Both the position numbers and the translations under genes were made by a program. The notes below the pieces were generated by a model, which saw only the letters and a program-made list of their open reading frames with translations, had not been told where the DNA came from and ran no database searches. From JAVVEH01 sp032251435 (lineage in GTDB: Bacteria; Verrucomicrobiota; Lentisphaeria; Oligosphaerales; MVZH01), in contig JAVVEH010000012.1 in the NCBI GenBank assembly GCA_032251435.1, positions 1 to 64,000 on the forward strand: a stretch of 64,000 nucleotides of DNA, read 5' to 3'. Positions 34,957-44,268 of the stretch are shown one piece after another; positions within the stretch are counted from its first letter, which is position 1; each line of letters begins with the position of its first letter.

Positions 34957-35958
34957 ATGAGTACTCATCCCCCGTTATTTACTCGCATGATGGCGACGCC
35001 CGACGACGGTCGAAAGCAAGTTAGAAACCTGTCTACCCTTATCGAGCGTCTCGTGGCCTGCCCGCCTCATTGTGGAGCTTCTTCCAGGAAGCGGAACTTT
35101 GGGCGAGAGCAGTTCACTTTAATAGAACTGCTCGTGGCTTGCAGGCCGAAGCTAAGAAGCGGCTCCAGCCGCAGAGAGCGAAGGCCAACTCTGTGGAGCT
35201 TCACGCTCATCGAGCTTCTCGCATGCCAGCCGGAGCTCAACGAGCGAAGGCAAGTTCGGTCAAGATTCACCTTGATCGAACTGTTGGTTGTCATCGCCAT
35301 CATCGGCATTCTAGCCAGCCTGCTGCTGCCGGCCCTGGGTCGGGCGAGAGACAAGGCATTGGACATCAAGTGTCTCGCCAATCAGCGCAGTTGCGCGCTG
35401 GCCATACTTACCTATGCCGAAGACAACAATGGCTGGATGCCCTACTCCGATTCAATCGGGCTATTTCCCGACACCTATTACAGCATCAGTCCCAAGCGCG
35501 ATCTTATCCCGCTCCTGGCCCCGTATATACAGAGTTTTGCCGTCTGGCAATGCACGCGGATTGGAGAGGCGGCGCTCATCAATGATCCCGCCAACGACGC
35601 CTCAATCCAACGGCGGGGCACCTATAGCTACTGGGGATATCTCAGTGGAATCGGTGGCACCGTGCTTCCCGGACGTCTCGAACAGCAGTCGTCGATGAAC
35701 GCCGTTGTTTCCGATGTGGCCTATACTTGGTCCGGCAACTGGCGGACGACGCACGATGCCGGACCGGGTTCACTGCGGACTCCGTACAGTGACATGCCCT
35801 CTTTCCAGCTCTATTTTAATGGATTCCCAGCCGGTGTCAATCAAGTCTATGCCGACGGGCACGGTGCCTGGTCCGACGGTGATGAATTGAAGTATCTTTA
35901 TAGCAACGGCAGCATGCCATGCTACGGTGCGGGAGATACCGTCTTAAGCGGGCCGTAA
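34957..35958 (+). CDS. Prepilin-type cleavage/methylation protein with four tandem FTLIELL motifs
   Basis: 333 residues. The functional-looking prepilin signal is at residues 104-127 (FTLIELLVVIAIIGILASLL, with Glu108 as the conserved Glu5). Ahead of it three further copies of the motif appear at residues 26-35 (STLIERLVAC), 53-62 (FTLIELLVAC) and 82-90 (FTLIELLAC), separated by basic linkers (RKQVRN, RRERRP, RRQVRSR). Only the last is followed by the hydrophobic helix. The C-terminal part, with LTYAEDNNGWMPYS and VNQVYADGHGAWSDG (H-x-DG-like motif), is typical of DUF1559-like secreted pseudopilins abundant in PVC bacteria. A GGAGG lies 15 bases before the ATG, rather far; ATG 34987 is an alternative start. 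Confidence 0.85.
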   Translation: MSTHPPLFTRMMATPDDGRKQVRNLSTLIERLVACPPHCGASSRKRNFGREQFTLIELLVACRPKLRSGSSRRERRPTLWSFTLIELLACQPELNERRQVRSRFTLIELLVVIAIIGILASLLLPALGRARDKALDIKCLANQRSCALAILTYAEDNNGWMPYSDSIGLFPDTYYSISPKRDLIPLLAPYIQSFAVWQCTRIGEAALINDPANDASIQRRGTYSYWGYLSGIGGTVLPGRLEQQSSMNAVVSDVAYTWSGNWRTTHDAGPGSLRTPYSDMPSFQLYFNGFPAGVNQVYADGHGAWSDGDELKYLYSNGSMPCYGAGDTVLSGP

Positions 35959-36032
35959 AAGGACAGCGTGCCACTTTTTGCCGCCCGTGGCGTCTCTCTT
36001 GAAAAACAATAACCTAGACAAGGAACAGATGA

Positions 36033-38990
36033 ATGACATTTTGGCTAGGAAATCCAAGCATTCGACGACAGTACAATGGCACGGCTTATAAGAACGCAAT
36101 AAATTGGGCCCGACGGACCCTCTGCCGGCTTGGCGCGATCTCTGTGAGTCTTCTTTTAACGGGAGTTTTTCCAGCCATGGGACAGACGCTTACAAACGAC
36201 CATTGGTCCATTGAACGGCTTGATGTCGACACCGTGCGGCTCACCGGTCCGGACGGCGCATCGGCCGAGTTCGACATCGTGTTCCGCGTGTTCCTTGCAA
36301 CCCGTGATCCCAAACCCGCCAAAACCGAAGTTGCCGGCACCAACTACAAAGGCGCGACCTCCTGGATTTCCTCGGTGCCCGATGCAAACAGTGGCATCGG
36401 CAACGGCGACAACCAGGATCAGGGCGACGGCTTTGATCCCACCGTCGTGACCAGCCCCGGCAAACGAACCGCAAATCTGTTTGCGGCCGCCGTCTCGCAG
36501 GAGATTCGTCCAATTGCGGACAACGTCGAAACCGATGGAATTGTCTATCAGTTTGGAAAAGATTCAGCGTTCGTATTTTCGGCGAAACTGGGATTTGATG
36601 CAGAGACGAAGATTCCCCTTCTGACCACGACCCTGACGGCTGCTACGGACGCCTGCTACTCCGTAGCCTACACGGGCGCCCCCGCCACCCCCTTCGCCGA
36701 TACCGAGCAGATTTGGCAGCCGCTGATCTGGCAGGAACGGCGGTTTCCGGCGACCAGCTACCTCACAGCAGCCTATCATTGTCCGGTTCCTTCAGCTCTC
36801 GTGACCCGGGGGGAGCAAACGGTGGGGGTCGTGGCTCACCCCGCAGAATTTCCCTTCATGCCGTTGCCGGTTTTCGAGAATTCCCGTTTCGGAGTCGCCG
36901 TGAGAAACCAAGATGGTGACGCCCAACCGATTCTGGCCGCGCCCATTCTCGGGGGCGCCGGATCGAAGCTGAAGGCGGGGGCTTCGACCCGTTTTCGCTT
37001 CTGTCCGTTTGTGGTCAAGGGGGACACGACTGTCGCCTTTGAAAAAATAGCGCGGGATATCTACGACTTCCGCGATGTGCGCCACAATCAGATCGGCTCT
37101 CTGAATGAAGCGTTTGAAAATATGGTGGCCTACGGGATGTCCGCCTACAGCCATTTTCAAGAGAGTGAAAAGGGGTGCAGCTACGCCACCGACGCGCCGG
37201 GGACGATCAAGAACGTCTCGTCGCTCAGCCCGCTTGACATTGCCCTGACCACCGACAGCCGGGAAATCTGGCAGCGGCGTGCTTATCCGTATATCGAATA
37301 CATGCTCTCCCGGGAAAAATTTCTCTTCACCACCGATGAATCCCAGAAGATTCAGAGCCCGTCCTACACCTTAAGGGGGCCTGCGGCACCTGTTTCAGAG
37401 CTGGTTTCGCTCTACCGGGTCAGCAACCAGGCGGCGGGCGGGTTGCTGGCGCTTGCCAAGTCGGAATTCGCCAGCAGCCGGGTGCGCAATCTGGAGGTCT
37501 CCCAAAAAGGGGACGCCTGGCAGAATGCCCTGCATCTCTACCGGGCCACTGGCGAAGACGCCTATCTGGCAAGCGCCATCACGGGCGCGGACGACTACAT
37601 TGCCCGCCGGATCGAAGACCTGCCCGAAGGATTCGACGATCCGGACGCGGCGTTTAATTTCTGGATTGGTTATGCCCCCCGGTTCGTTGATCTCATGTGG
37701 ATATATGAGGTCACCAGGGAAGAACGATTCCTCGATGCGGCATGGAAGGCCGCGCGTTTCTACGCCATGCACTGCTGGATGGCTCCGCGGATCCCCGACA
37801 CCGATGTCACTGTCAACAAAGGTGGGAAAGCACCTGTTTACTGGTATCTGGCCAAACGGACAAAAGGACCGATAAAGATTCCCGAGGAGACTGTTCCGGC
37901 CTGGCGGGTTTCAGCCCAGGGGCTGACCTGTGAGTCCTCCGCCACCAGCACCGGACACCGGGCCATCTTCATGGCCAACTTCGCACCCTACTTCCTGCGC
38001 TTGGCCTGGCTGAAAAACGATGATTTCCTGCGCGATATCGCGCGCGGCGCGATGGTCGGGCGCTGGATGAACTTCCCCGGATACCACATGAACACGGAAC
38101 GGACAACCGTCTATGAAAAACCGGACTATCCGCTGCGCCCATTCGAGGAACTGAGCTACAATTCATTTCATTTCAATCACATCTGGCCACTGATGTCGAT
38201 TGTTCTGGATTACCTGGTGACCGATGCTGTCACCCGTTCGGACGGCGCCATCGCTTTCGAGCGTGAGTTTATCGAGGGGTACGCCTATCTACAGAGCAGT
38301 TTCTACGGCATGCGGCCAGGGCACTTCTATGGGGAAAAACCCGTCTATCTGTGGATGCCGCGCGGTTTGGTTGACGTATCGACATCCGAGGTGAATTATA
38401 TTGTAGCCCGTGGATCAAAAAGTCTTTGTCTGGCATTTTGCAGCCAGGGATTTGAGTCCGGAGCGGCCACCGTGACGCTGAACACAAAGCTTGTGCCGGC
38501 ATTGGCTGACTCCACAAAAACAGCCCGTGTCTGGGTGAATAATAAACCTGCGACGCCGGTTGAGGTCGTCAACGGACGTTTTTCAATCCAGGTGCCTGCC
38601 AAAGGCATCGTAGCACTGGTCATCGACGGCGTTGATGTGCATCCATCCTTCCAGGAGGGGTTTGCTGATCTTGGAGAGAATGATGTGTGGCGCGACGCCT
38701 ATGTCGAATTTGCGGATCCCGCGGCCCGGGCTCTGGTGCTGAATTTCGGTTCCGCCTACCGCTCTCTCTATGTCTATCTCAAAGACAGCAAGCGTGATTA
38801 TGCATCTGTTCGTCTTTACTGCACCATCGGAGATCGTGAACTAAAACAGGTTGACAACGACTTCCCCTGGGAGTTTACTGTGCCATTGACAGCGGACGAT
38901 AAACAGATTAACTTTGTGGTCGAGGGCACGCGTCCTGACGGAACGGTCGTCAGGCTCGCGGCGGACACTCTACCCGGCGGGGCGAAATAA
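36033..38990 (+). CDS. Secreted (alpha/alpha)-barrel-like protein, probable carbohydrate-active, family not recognised
   Basis: 985 residues. A long N-region (RRTLCRLGAIS) and a hydrophobic core (VSLLLTGVFPA) with cleavage near AMGQ form a signal peptide. Residues 40-340 are beta-rich. Residues 340-780 are helical with repeated aromatic/acidic segments (NALHLYRATGEDAYLASAITGADDYI, FNFWIGYAPRFVDLMWIYEVTREERFLDAAWKAARFY) as in (alpha/alpha)6-barrel glycosidases and lyases. Residues 800-980 contain one or two beta-sandwich domains. AGGAA is 7 bases before the ATG. The gene is the first of the plus-strand run esterase, GH28, GH31, symporter, GH97, so an activity on pectic or related glycans is likely but unproved. 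Confidence 0.8.
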   Translation: MTFWLGNPSIRRQYNGTAYKNAINWARRTLCRLGAISVSLLLTGVFPAMGQTLTNDHWSIERLDVDTVRLTGPDGASAEFDIVFRVFLATRDPKPAKTEVAGTNYKGATSWISSVPDANSGIGNGDNQDQGDGFDPTVVTSPGKRTANLFAAAVSQEIRPIADNVETDGIVYQFGKDSAFVFSAKLGFDAETKIPLLTTTLTAATDACYSVAYTGAPATPFADTEQIWQPLIWQERRFPATSYLTAAYHCPVPSALVTRGEQTVGVVAHPAEFPFMPLPVFENSRFGVAVRNQDGDAQPILAAPILGGAGSKLKAGASTRFRFCPFVVKGDTTVAFEKIARDIYDFRDVRHNQIGSLNEAFENMVAYGMSAYSHFQESEKGCSYATDAPGTIKNVSSLSPLDIALTTDSREIWQRRAYPYIEYMLSREKFLFTTDESQKIQSPSYTLRGPAAPVSELVSLYRVSNQAAGGLLALAKSEFASSRVRNLEVSQKGDAWQNALHLYRATGEDAYLASAITGADDYIARRIEDLPEGFDDPDAAFNFWIGYAPRFVDLMWIYEVTREERFLDAAWKAARFYAMHCWMAPRIPDTDVTVNKGGKAPVYWYLAKRTKGPIKIPEETVPAWRVSAQGLTCESSATSTGHRAIFMANFAPYFLRLAWLKNDDFLRDIARGAMVGRWMNFPGYHMNTERTTVYEKPDYPLRPFEELSYNSFHFNHIWPLMSIVLDYLVTDAVTRSDGAIAFEREFIEGYAYLQSSFYGMRPGHFYGEKPVYLWMPRGLVDVSTSEVNYIVARGSKSLCLAFCSQGFESGAATVTLNTKLVPALADSTKTARVWVNNKPATPVEVVNGRFSIQVPAKGIVALVIDGVDVHPSFQEGFADLGENDVWRDAYVEFADPAARALVLNFGSAYRSLYVYLKDSKRDYASVRLYCTIGDRELKQVDNDFPWEFTVPLTADDKQINFVVEGTRPDGTVVRLAADTLPGGAK

Positions 38991-38995
38991 GGGAC

Positions 38996-40438
38996 ATGAC
39001 TAAATTCCGGTGCATCTATATGAGCATTCTCATTGCCACAAACCTTTCTGTGCGAGCGGAAGAGGCGACGACGATTCTGGCCCTTGGCGACTCAATCACG
39101 CAAGGCGGGGCAAATTTCGTCTGCTACCGGGACGTTCTGGTTCCCGCCTTGCGCGAAAAAAACCTGGCGGTTGAATTCATCGGCCCTCACAAAGACGCCA
39201 CCTCCGCCCATGCCGGATATGGCGGCAAGAATACCGCCTACCTGTTGAGCGTTGCACAGGAGATCTACAGCGAATATCCTGCCGACATTGTCATGATTCA
39301 TTCCGGGCACAACAGTTTCAGCGAGGACAAGCCCGTCCCAGGGATTGTCCGCGATACGGAAGCGATCATCGGCACCATCCGGACGATCAATCCCGAGGCA
39401 AAGATTCTGCTGGCCCAGGTGATTCCTGCCGGGAAACTGCCGAAATATTCATATATCCCCGAATTGAATCAGGCATTGGCATCGCTGGCCAACCGTATGG
39501 CAAAAAACGGGGTGGACATCACGCTCGTTGACCAGGCTGACGGCTTTGACTGGCGGACGGATACGGTCGACGACACCGTGCATCCAAACGCCGCCGGCGC
39601 AAAAAAGATGGCGCAGAAATGGCTGGCGGCACTGTTGCCGACGTTAGGCCATACGAAAGTGGCCGCTTGCGAGACGTTAAATCTTTGGGATGGCCCCGCC
39701 CCCGGTGCGGAAGCTGCCTCTGACCCCGAGAAACATCTTCCCGAAGGACGGGTCTCTCATGTGAGCATTCCCTCCCTGGATGTCTACCGGCCGGAAAAAC
39801 CCAACGGCGCGGTGCTGCTTGTCTGCTCCGGGGGAGGATATAAAAAGCTGGCTTCGGGTCCCCTGGGACTGAGCGTTGCCGATGAATTTTTGCAGGACGG
39901 CTACACCGTGTGTTCACTCAAGTATCGCTTGTCTCCCCCATCCGCGGATGTTGTCAGGGACGCATGCATGGATGGCGCCCGGGCGCTGAAGTTGATCAGA
40001 AGTCACGCGAAAGACTGGCGGATAGATCCGGAACGAGTCGGAATGATCGGTTTTTCGGCCGGAGCCAACCTGATATTGAATCTGGCATGCAAAAATGACA
40101 CAGGTAACCCGAAGGCGGAAGATCCCATTGAAAGGCTCAGTGCCCGGCCGGATTTTATGGTTCTTGCTTCGCTTTGGCTTAACAATCAGAAAAAGCTTTC
40201 AGACTGGGCTATTAACTCTCAAATTTCCCCCTGCCTGATGGTCCATGCCCGAGATGATAAAGTGGCCCCCATTGAAGGAACGGAAGCCATGGCTCAAGCG
40301 CTGCGAGCCAAACGCGTTCCGGTGCAACTGGAGATCTATGAGCAAGGCGGCCACATGGCATTTAATTTCCCATCACCGCCCGCCGCCGACTGGCCCCGGA
40401 AGTTAAAGGCCTGGCTTGATCAACAGACATTTAAGTAA
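38996..40438 (+). CDS. Two-domain carbohydrate esterase: SGNH hydrolase fused to alpha/beta hydrolase
   Basis: 480 residues with a signal peptide (MSILIATNLSVRAEE). Domain 1 (residues 25-215) is SGNH/GDSL: Ser33 in LALGDSITQG, Gly and Asn blocks (HSGHNSF), and Asp193/His196 in DDTVHPNAAG. Domain 2 (residues 240-478) is an alpha/beta hydrolase of the acetyl-xylan-esterase kind: CSGGGYKKL as oxyanion loop, nucleophile Ser354 in GFSAGAN, Asp420 or Asp421 in HARDDKVAP and His453 in GGHMAFNF. Both sites look intact, so the enzyme probably removes acetyl or other ester groups from a plant polysaccharide. It begins 5 bases after the previous stop, in an operon with GH28. Confidence 0.88.
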   Translation: MTKFRCIYMSILIATNLSVRAEEATTILALGDSITQGGANFVCYRDVLVPALREKNLAVEFIGPHKDATSAHAGYGGKNTAYLLSVAQEIYSEYPADIVMIHSGHNSFSEDKPVPGIVRDTEAIIGTIRTINPEAKILLAQVIPAGKLPKYSYIPELNQALASLANRMAKNGVDITLVDQADGFDWRTDTVDDTVHPNAAGAKKMAQKWLAALLPTLGHTKVAACETLNLWDGPAPGAEAASDPEKHLPEGRVSHVSIPSLDVYRPEKPNGAVLLVCSGGGYKKLASGPLGLSVADEFLQDGYTVCSLKYRLSPPSADVVRDACMDGARALKLIRSHAKDWRIDPERVGMIGFSAGANLILNLACKNDTGNPKAEDPIERLSARPDFMVLASLWLNNQKKLSDWAINSQISPCLMVHARDDKVAPIEGTEAMAQALRAKRVPVQLEIYEQGGHMAFNFPSPPAADWPRKLKAWLDQQTFK

Positions 40439-40592
40439 CGGAGAAAAAATGGTGTTTCACGCTTTTCTATAAAAGTCTTCTATTTCTCTAGAGAAACATG
40501 AAGAAATGCCAGAATCTTTGACAGAAATATTAGGGACAGAAAAATGGAAAACATGGGAAAAAACTTATAAACTTCCGAGAAGAACCAAAAAG

Positions 40593-41936
40593 ATGACCAG
40601 AACCACCGTCCGTATGTTTTTGTTCGCAATCACTCACTCAGTCTCTGTCTTGTGTGCAAGCACAGCAGTCCCTCATCCAGCTATTCCCGGGACGCCTGCA
40701 AGTAACACCTATCAGGTCAGCGTCGATGGCATTCCGGTGCCGGTAAATGATGAGAGCTATTTCGATTTTCATACCGCATTCTTTTCCATGGATAAGCCGG
40801 TGCGAGTCGACGTATCTTTCGCGGACGGCGCCTCATTCAAATCAATTCATCCCTTACGCCATGAACTTGCCCCGAAGGTGGCGGGTAACACAATTTCATT
40901 CACACTAAAAAAACCCTTGAAACTGGTGATCAAAGCGAAAGGCGCGTTGCCGTTGGCGCTGTGCGCCACGCCTCTTGAAAAAGATGTGCCTGAGCCAACG
41001 GATCCGAAGATCATATATTTCGCTCCCGGCATCCACGAGCCAGGCGTGATCAAACCGGTCTCCGGCCAGACCGTCTACCTGGCCCCGGGGGCGCTGGTCA
41101 AAGGAAGGATTGTCGTTCGCGAAGCAACGGGAGTGCATGTGCGCGGCCGGGGAACGCTGGACACACGGGGTTATTCCGTACGGGCGGACAAGACGCTCGG
41201 GGTGTTGTTTGACCGTTGCAGGGATGTCCATCTGGAAGGGATTACGATTCGCGGCGGATCATGGTGGCAGACGCTGTTCCTGGTCAGCAGTGATGCCTCT
41301 GCAACGCATCTGAGCCTGTTCGGCAAAACGGTCAATACAGACGGTATCGACATCGATGGCGTCCAGCGCTTCGTCGCACGCGACTGCTTCATCCGCTGCG
41401 AGGACGACGGGTTCGGATGGCATGCGGTCGATGCCGAAGCAAACGGGCAACCAGTAACCGAGGATTGCCTGGCCGAAGACTGCGTGATTTGGAACACCCG
41501 CTACGGCAACGGGCTGCGCATCGGCGCCTCGATGGAGACCGAGCTGTTTCAGCGGATCACTTTCCGCAATATCGACGTCCTTGCCCATGCGGGCGCCGCC
41601 ATTTACAGCGACCATTCCGACTGGGCGACCTGCCGCGATATCCGCTTCGAGAATTTTACTGACGAGACACCGGGACCAATCATCGGTATGTTCATTGCAA
41701 AAACCCAGTACAGCAACAAAACCGGTTATCGTGACGAACGCGGGCGTTATGACGGGTTGTCGTTCATCAATGTCCGTTCACCCGGCGGCAGGATCCAACT
41801 CCGCGGCTTTGATGCCGACCATCGTATCGAAAACGTGCTTTTCCGCAATTGTTTCCGAGGCGGAAAACCGATTGACTCGCTCGACGACATCAACATCAAC
41901 TCATTTGTCGGTCCGGTCTCCTTCGCAACGCCTTAA
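40593..41936 (+). CDS. GH28-family polygalacturonase-like glycoside hydrolase
   Basis: 447 residues from ATG 40593, which opens a signal peptide (MTRTTVRMFLFAITHSVSVLCAS); the longer frame from 40506 adds a non-signal stretch. A beta-sandwich precedes the right-handed beta-helix. GH28 signatures are NTDGID (Asp250), CEDDGFGWH (Asp271, Asp272) and NTRYGNGLRIG. The canonical GHG loop is not obvious, so specificity within GH28 (homogalacturonan, rhamnogalacturonan or xylogalacturonan) is open. It is secreted and located between a dual esterase and GH31, pointing to pectin side-chain and backbone breakdown. Confidence 0.88.
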   Translation: MTRTTVRMFLFAITHSVSVLCASTAVPHPAIPGTPASNTYQVSVDGIPVPVNDESYFDFHTAFFSMDKPVRVDVSFADGASFKSIHPLRHELAPKVAGNTISFTLKKPLKLVIKAKGALPLALCATPLEKDVPEPTDPKIIYFAPGIHEPGVIKPVSGQTVYLAPGALVKGRIVVREATGVHVRGRGTLDTRGYSVRADKTLGVLFDRCRDVHLEGITIRGGSWWQTLFLVSSDASATHLSLFGKTVNTDGIDIDGVQRFVARDCFIRCEDDGFGWHAVDAEANGQPVTEDCLAEDCVIWNTRYGNGLRIGASMETELFQRITFRNIDVLAHAGAAIYSDHSDWATCRDIRFENFTDETPGPIIGMFIAKTQYSNKTGYRDERGRYDGLSFINVRSPGGRIQLRGFDADHRIENVLFRNCFRGGKPIDSLDDININSFVGPVSFATP

Positions 41937-41946
41937 TTATTTAATC

Positions 41947-44109
41947 ATGATCCAGAAGCTAACCATATTTGCGGTTTTATTAATTCTTATGGCGGAGGCA
42001 TTCGCCGGAGAATCCATATTGATCAAAGATGACAACTATGCAGTCAAAATCGAGACTGAGGGTTTCAGGTTCCACTTCGCCGGCACTGACGGCAAGGATC
42101 TCGCTCCTGCCCACGCTGCCACGGGAATACTGATCGACGGCAAGCCTGCTGTCAGCGTGAAACAAGCCGAGGCAAAAAATGAATTCACGCTAACCACATC
42201 CTCGGGCATTGTAGCCACCGTGTCCATCACGCTGGTGGACGGTTTGGTCACCATCACGGTGACTCCGGCGATGGAAGCGCGACACACGGTCCGTCTACAG
42301 CTCGGAGGTATGCCGGTAGCCCATGGGTTAGGTGACGCCGGTGGTTGGAACGATACGTTTAATCTCGTCGGGAAAAAAGTGAAAGACTTCAAGATCAACA
42401 ATAATGGCGGTAGCCGTCGATGGGCGAGTTCATTCGTTATCTTTCCGCAAAATCGCATAGCGGGGGTTGCCCTTGGCAGCGATGAGAAATCGGTCACTGT
42501 CGGTCGCGACGAATACAGCATGGAAGTCACCAAATCCGGGCCAATCGTTTTTCACTACTTTCTGGGTGACCTGCCGCATATATACAAACGCTATCTTGAC
42601 GTGAGACTTCAATCCGGCTATCCGAACGTGAAACCAAAATTCAGGCTTTTTGAGTTGGGGTGGGAGTCATGGGCGGCACTGGGTTGGCGGGCCGACGCGC
42701 AGACCGTTCAAGATGCGATAGAAAAGCTCCAGGCCAGAGGCTTCCCTGTTCGTTGGGCGGTGACGGGATCGGGTTTCTGGGACAAGGGCGGAACGACGAC
42801 CAGTTTTGGTCAATTCGGCGAGAAATTTGCGGATCCGACATCGTTTAAGAAATGGCTGCATGAGCGCAATGTTAAATGGATGATTGGATTGCGGACGAAC
42901 TTTGTACCTTCTGGCGGACCGTCTATACCCGCATCGAAAGAACGCAACGGCAATCTTGAGGCGAATTCCTACACCGGAAACCCGCTCTCTGACGAGCTTG
43001 TCGAAAAGGGCTATCTGCTCAAGGATGCAGAGGGCAAGCCAAAGCTTTTCACGTCGGGGGTCTTTCCCCAAGTACCATGTTATTTGCTCGACGGTCGTAA
43101 CGAAGCGGCCGCCAGATGGTATGCCGACCAATACAAAAAGTGGGGAGTGGACGGCATCAAGGAAGACACGATGATGACGTGTGATTTTGGCATCTTTAAT
43201 GGGCCAATCAGTGCTATTGCCGATGACGGCGCATTGGTTATGGCGCGCTGTGGCAGCTTCAGCTCCGCGGGAACATTGTTGCGCGTAAATGACACCGGAG
43301 GCGCGCGTGATATGGGCGGGCGTATACCGGTCAACTACCTGCAATACGCCGCGTGCGGTGCCCCGAATCCCTATTCCGACACCATTGGATTTAAGGACAA
43401 TAAGGAAACGGTTGAGAATCTTCGGCATGGCTGGCTTATGTCCTGCACCGCTGGCCTGGCAATCGGGCCGTTCAACTGGAAAAACCCTCGGATGGTGAAG
43501 GCCTTCAAGCGGATGATTATGTTCCACTACGAGATTGCACCGACCATGTACGACGCGGCAATGAAGTCCTACCAGACTGGCTATCCTTACACCATGACCC
43601 CGCTCGACATTGCGTATCCCGATGACAAAGCGGCAGCTGAAACGCCAAGCTTTGAATGGATGATCGGCGAATCGCTTCTGGCTGCTCCACTGGTCAAGAA
43701 TGTTAACACAGGTACGCTCGACATCTACCTTCCCGAGGGCACCTGGTTCGACTATGACACCGGCAGGAAGTATCAAGGGCCAACCACACTGCAAGCCTTC
43801 TCCATGCCCATCGACAAGACCCCCTGTTTTGTTGGCGGCAAAGGGATCATTGTTGTGAGGAGCTCTGATGATGCTCCTCTGACGGCAAAGATATACCCAA
43901 TGGCAAGAGACAGCACCGTGTTTACCTTCAACCACCCCGATGGAGAATCCCAAAGCGTGATTACCATAGGCAAATGGAAAGACAAAGCTGTCGTGAAAGA
44001 TATTACGGATGGGCATGAGATCCCCGTTGTTTTGTGTGAAGATAGCGGTGCCGTCTCTTTCAAGATACAGCCCAATCATCATTATCAGCTTGGTATAGAC
44101 CTTGATTGA
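41947..44109 (+). CDS. GH31-family alpha-glycosidase
   Basis: 720 residues. ATG 41947 opens a clean signal peptide (MIQKLTIFAVLLILMAEAFAG); the frame reaches back into the GH28 gene but that part is a shadow. The N-terminal beta-domain is followed by a TIM barrel with nucleophile candidate Asp407 in VDGIKEDTMM and acid/base candidate Asp449 in RVNDTGGARDMGG, then the C-terminal beta-sandwich (FDYDTGRKYQGP). GH31 enzymes include alpha-glucosidases, alpha-xylosidases and alpha-galactosidases; sequence here cannot distinguish them. The gene starts 10 bases after GH28 and is followed by a perfect 26-base inverted repeat before the symporter. Confidence 0.9.
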   Translation: MIQKLTIFAVLLILMAEAFAGESILIKDDNYAVKIETEGFRFHFAGTDGKDLAPAHAATGILIDGKPAVSVKQAEAKNEFTLTTSSGIVATVSITLVDGLVTITVTPAMEARHTVRLQLGGMPVAHGLGDAGGWNDTFNLVGKKVKDFKINNNGGSRRWASSFVIFPQNRIAGVALGSDEKSVTVGRDEYSMEVTKSGPIVFHYFLGDLPHIYKRYLDVRLQSGYPNVKPKFRLFELGWESWAALGWRADAQTVQDAIEKLQARGFPVRWAVTGSGFWDKGGTTTSFGQFGEKFADPTSFKKWLHERNVKWMIGLRTNFVPSGGPSIPASKERNGNLEANSYTGNPLSDELVEKGYLLKDAEGKPKLFTSGVFPQVPCYLLDGRNEAAARWYADQYKKWGVDGIKEDTMMTCDFGIFNGPISAIADDGALVMARCGSFSSAGTLLRVNDTGGARDMGGRIPVNYLQYAACGAPNPYSDTIGFKDNKETVENLRHGWLMSCTAGLAIGPFNWKNPRMVKAFKRMIMFHYEIAPTMYDAAMKSYQTGYPYTMTPLDIAYPDDKAAAETPSFEWMIGESLLAAPLVKNVNTGTLDIYLPEGTWFDYDTGRKYQGPTTLQAFSMPIDKTPCFVGGKGIIVVRSSDDAPLTAKIYPMARDSTVFTFNHPDGESQSVITIGKWKDKAVVKDITDGHEIPVVLCEDSGAVSFKIQPNHHYQLGIDLD

Positions 44110-44151
44110 AGAAGCATAACTAATTTGACTTTGTTCGGTCGCAGATTTAGT

Positions 44152-44219
44152 CCTTGTCGCGCACCTTGTCGCGCACCTTGTCGATTCGATTTTGGTGCGC
44201 GACAAGGTGCGCGACAAGG
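44152..44219. repeat. Perfect 26-bp inverted repeat
   Basis: Arms 44152-44177 and 44194-44219 are exact complements around a 16-base loop. Each arm is itself built of a repeated CCTTGTCGCGCA-type word. It lies between the GH31 stop and the symporter start. It could terminate or attenuate transcription or stabilise the upstream mRNA; no T-run follows. Confidence 0.95.
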
Positions 44220-44268
44220 CGGCATGTTCCGGAGCTAACAAAGTAGAACTAAGGAAAGGCGCTAAACT

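Noticed and set aside
41581..41946. Upstream extension of the GH31 frame
   Set aside because: Overlaps the GH28 gene in another frame; a perfect signal peptide starts at 41947.
42667..44241. 524-codon minus-strand open frame opposite GH31
   Set aside because: GH31 catalytic motifs and signal peptide prove the plus strand; the antisense frame also starts inside the 26-bp inverted repeat.
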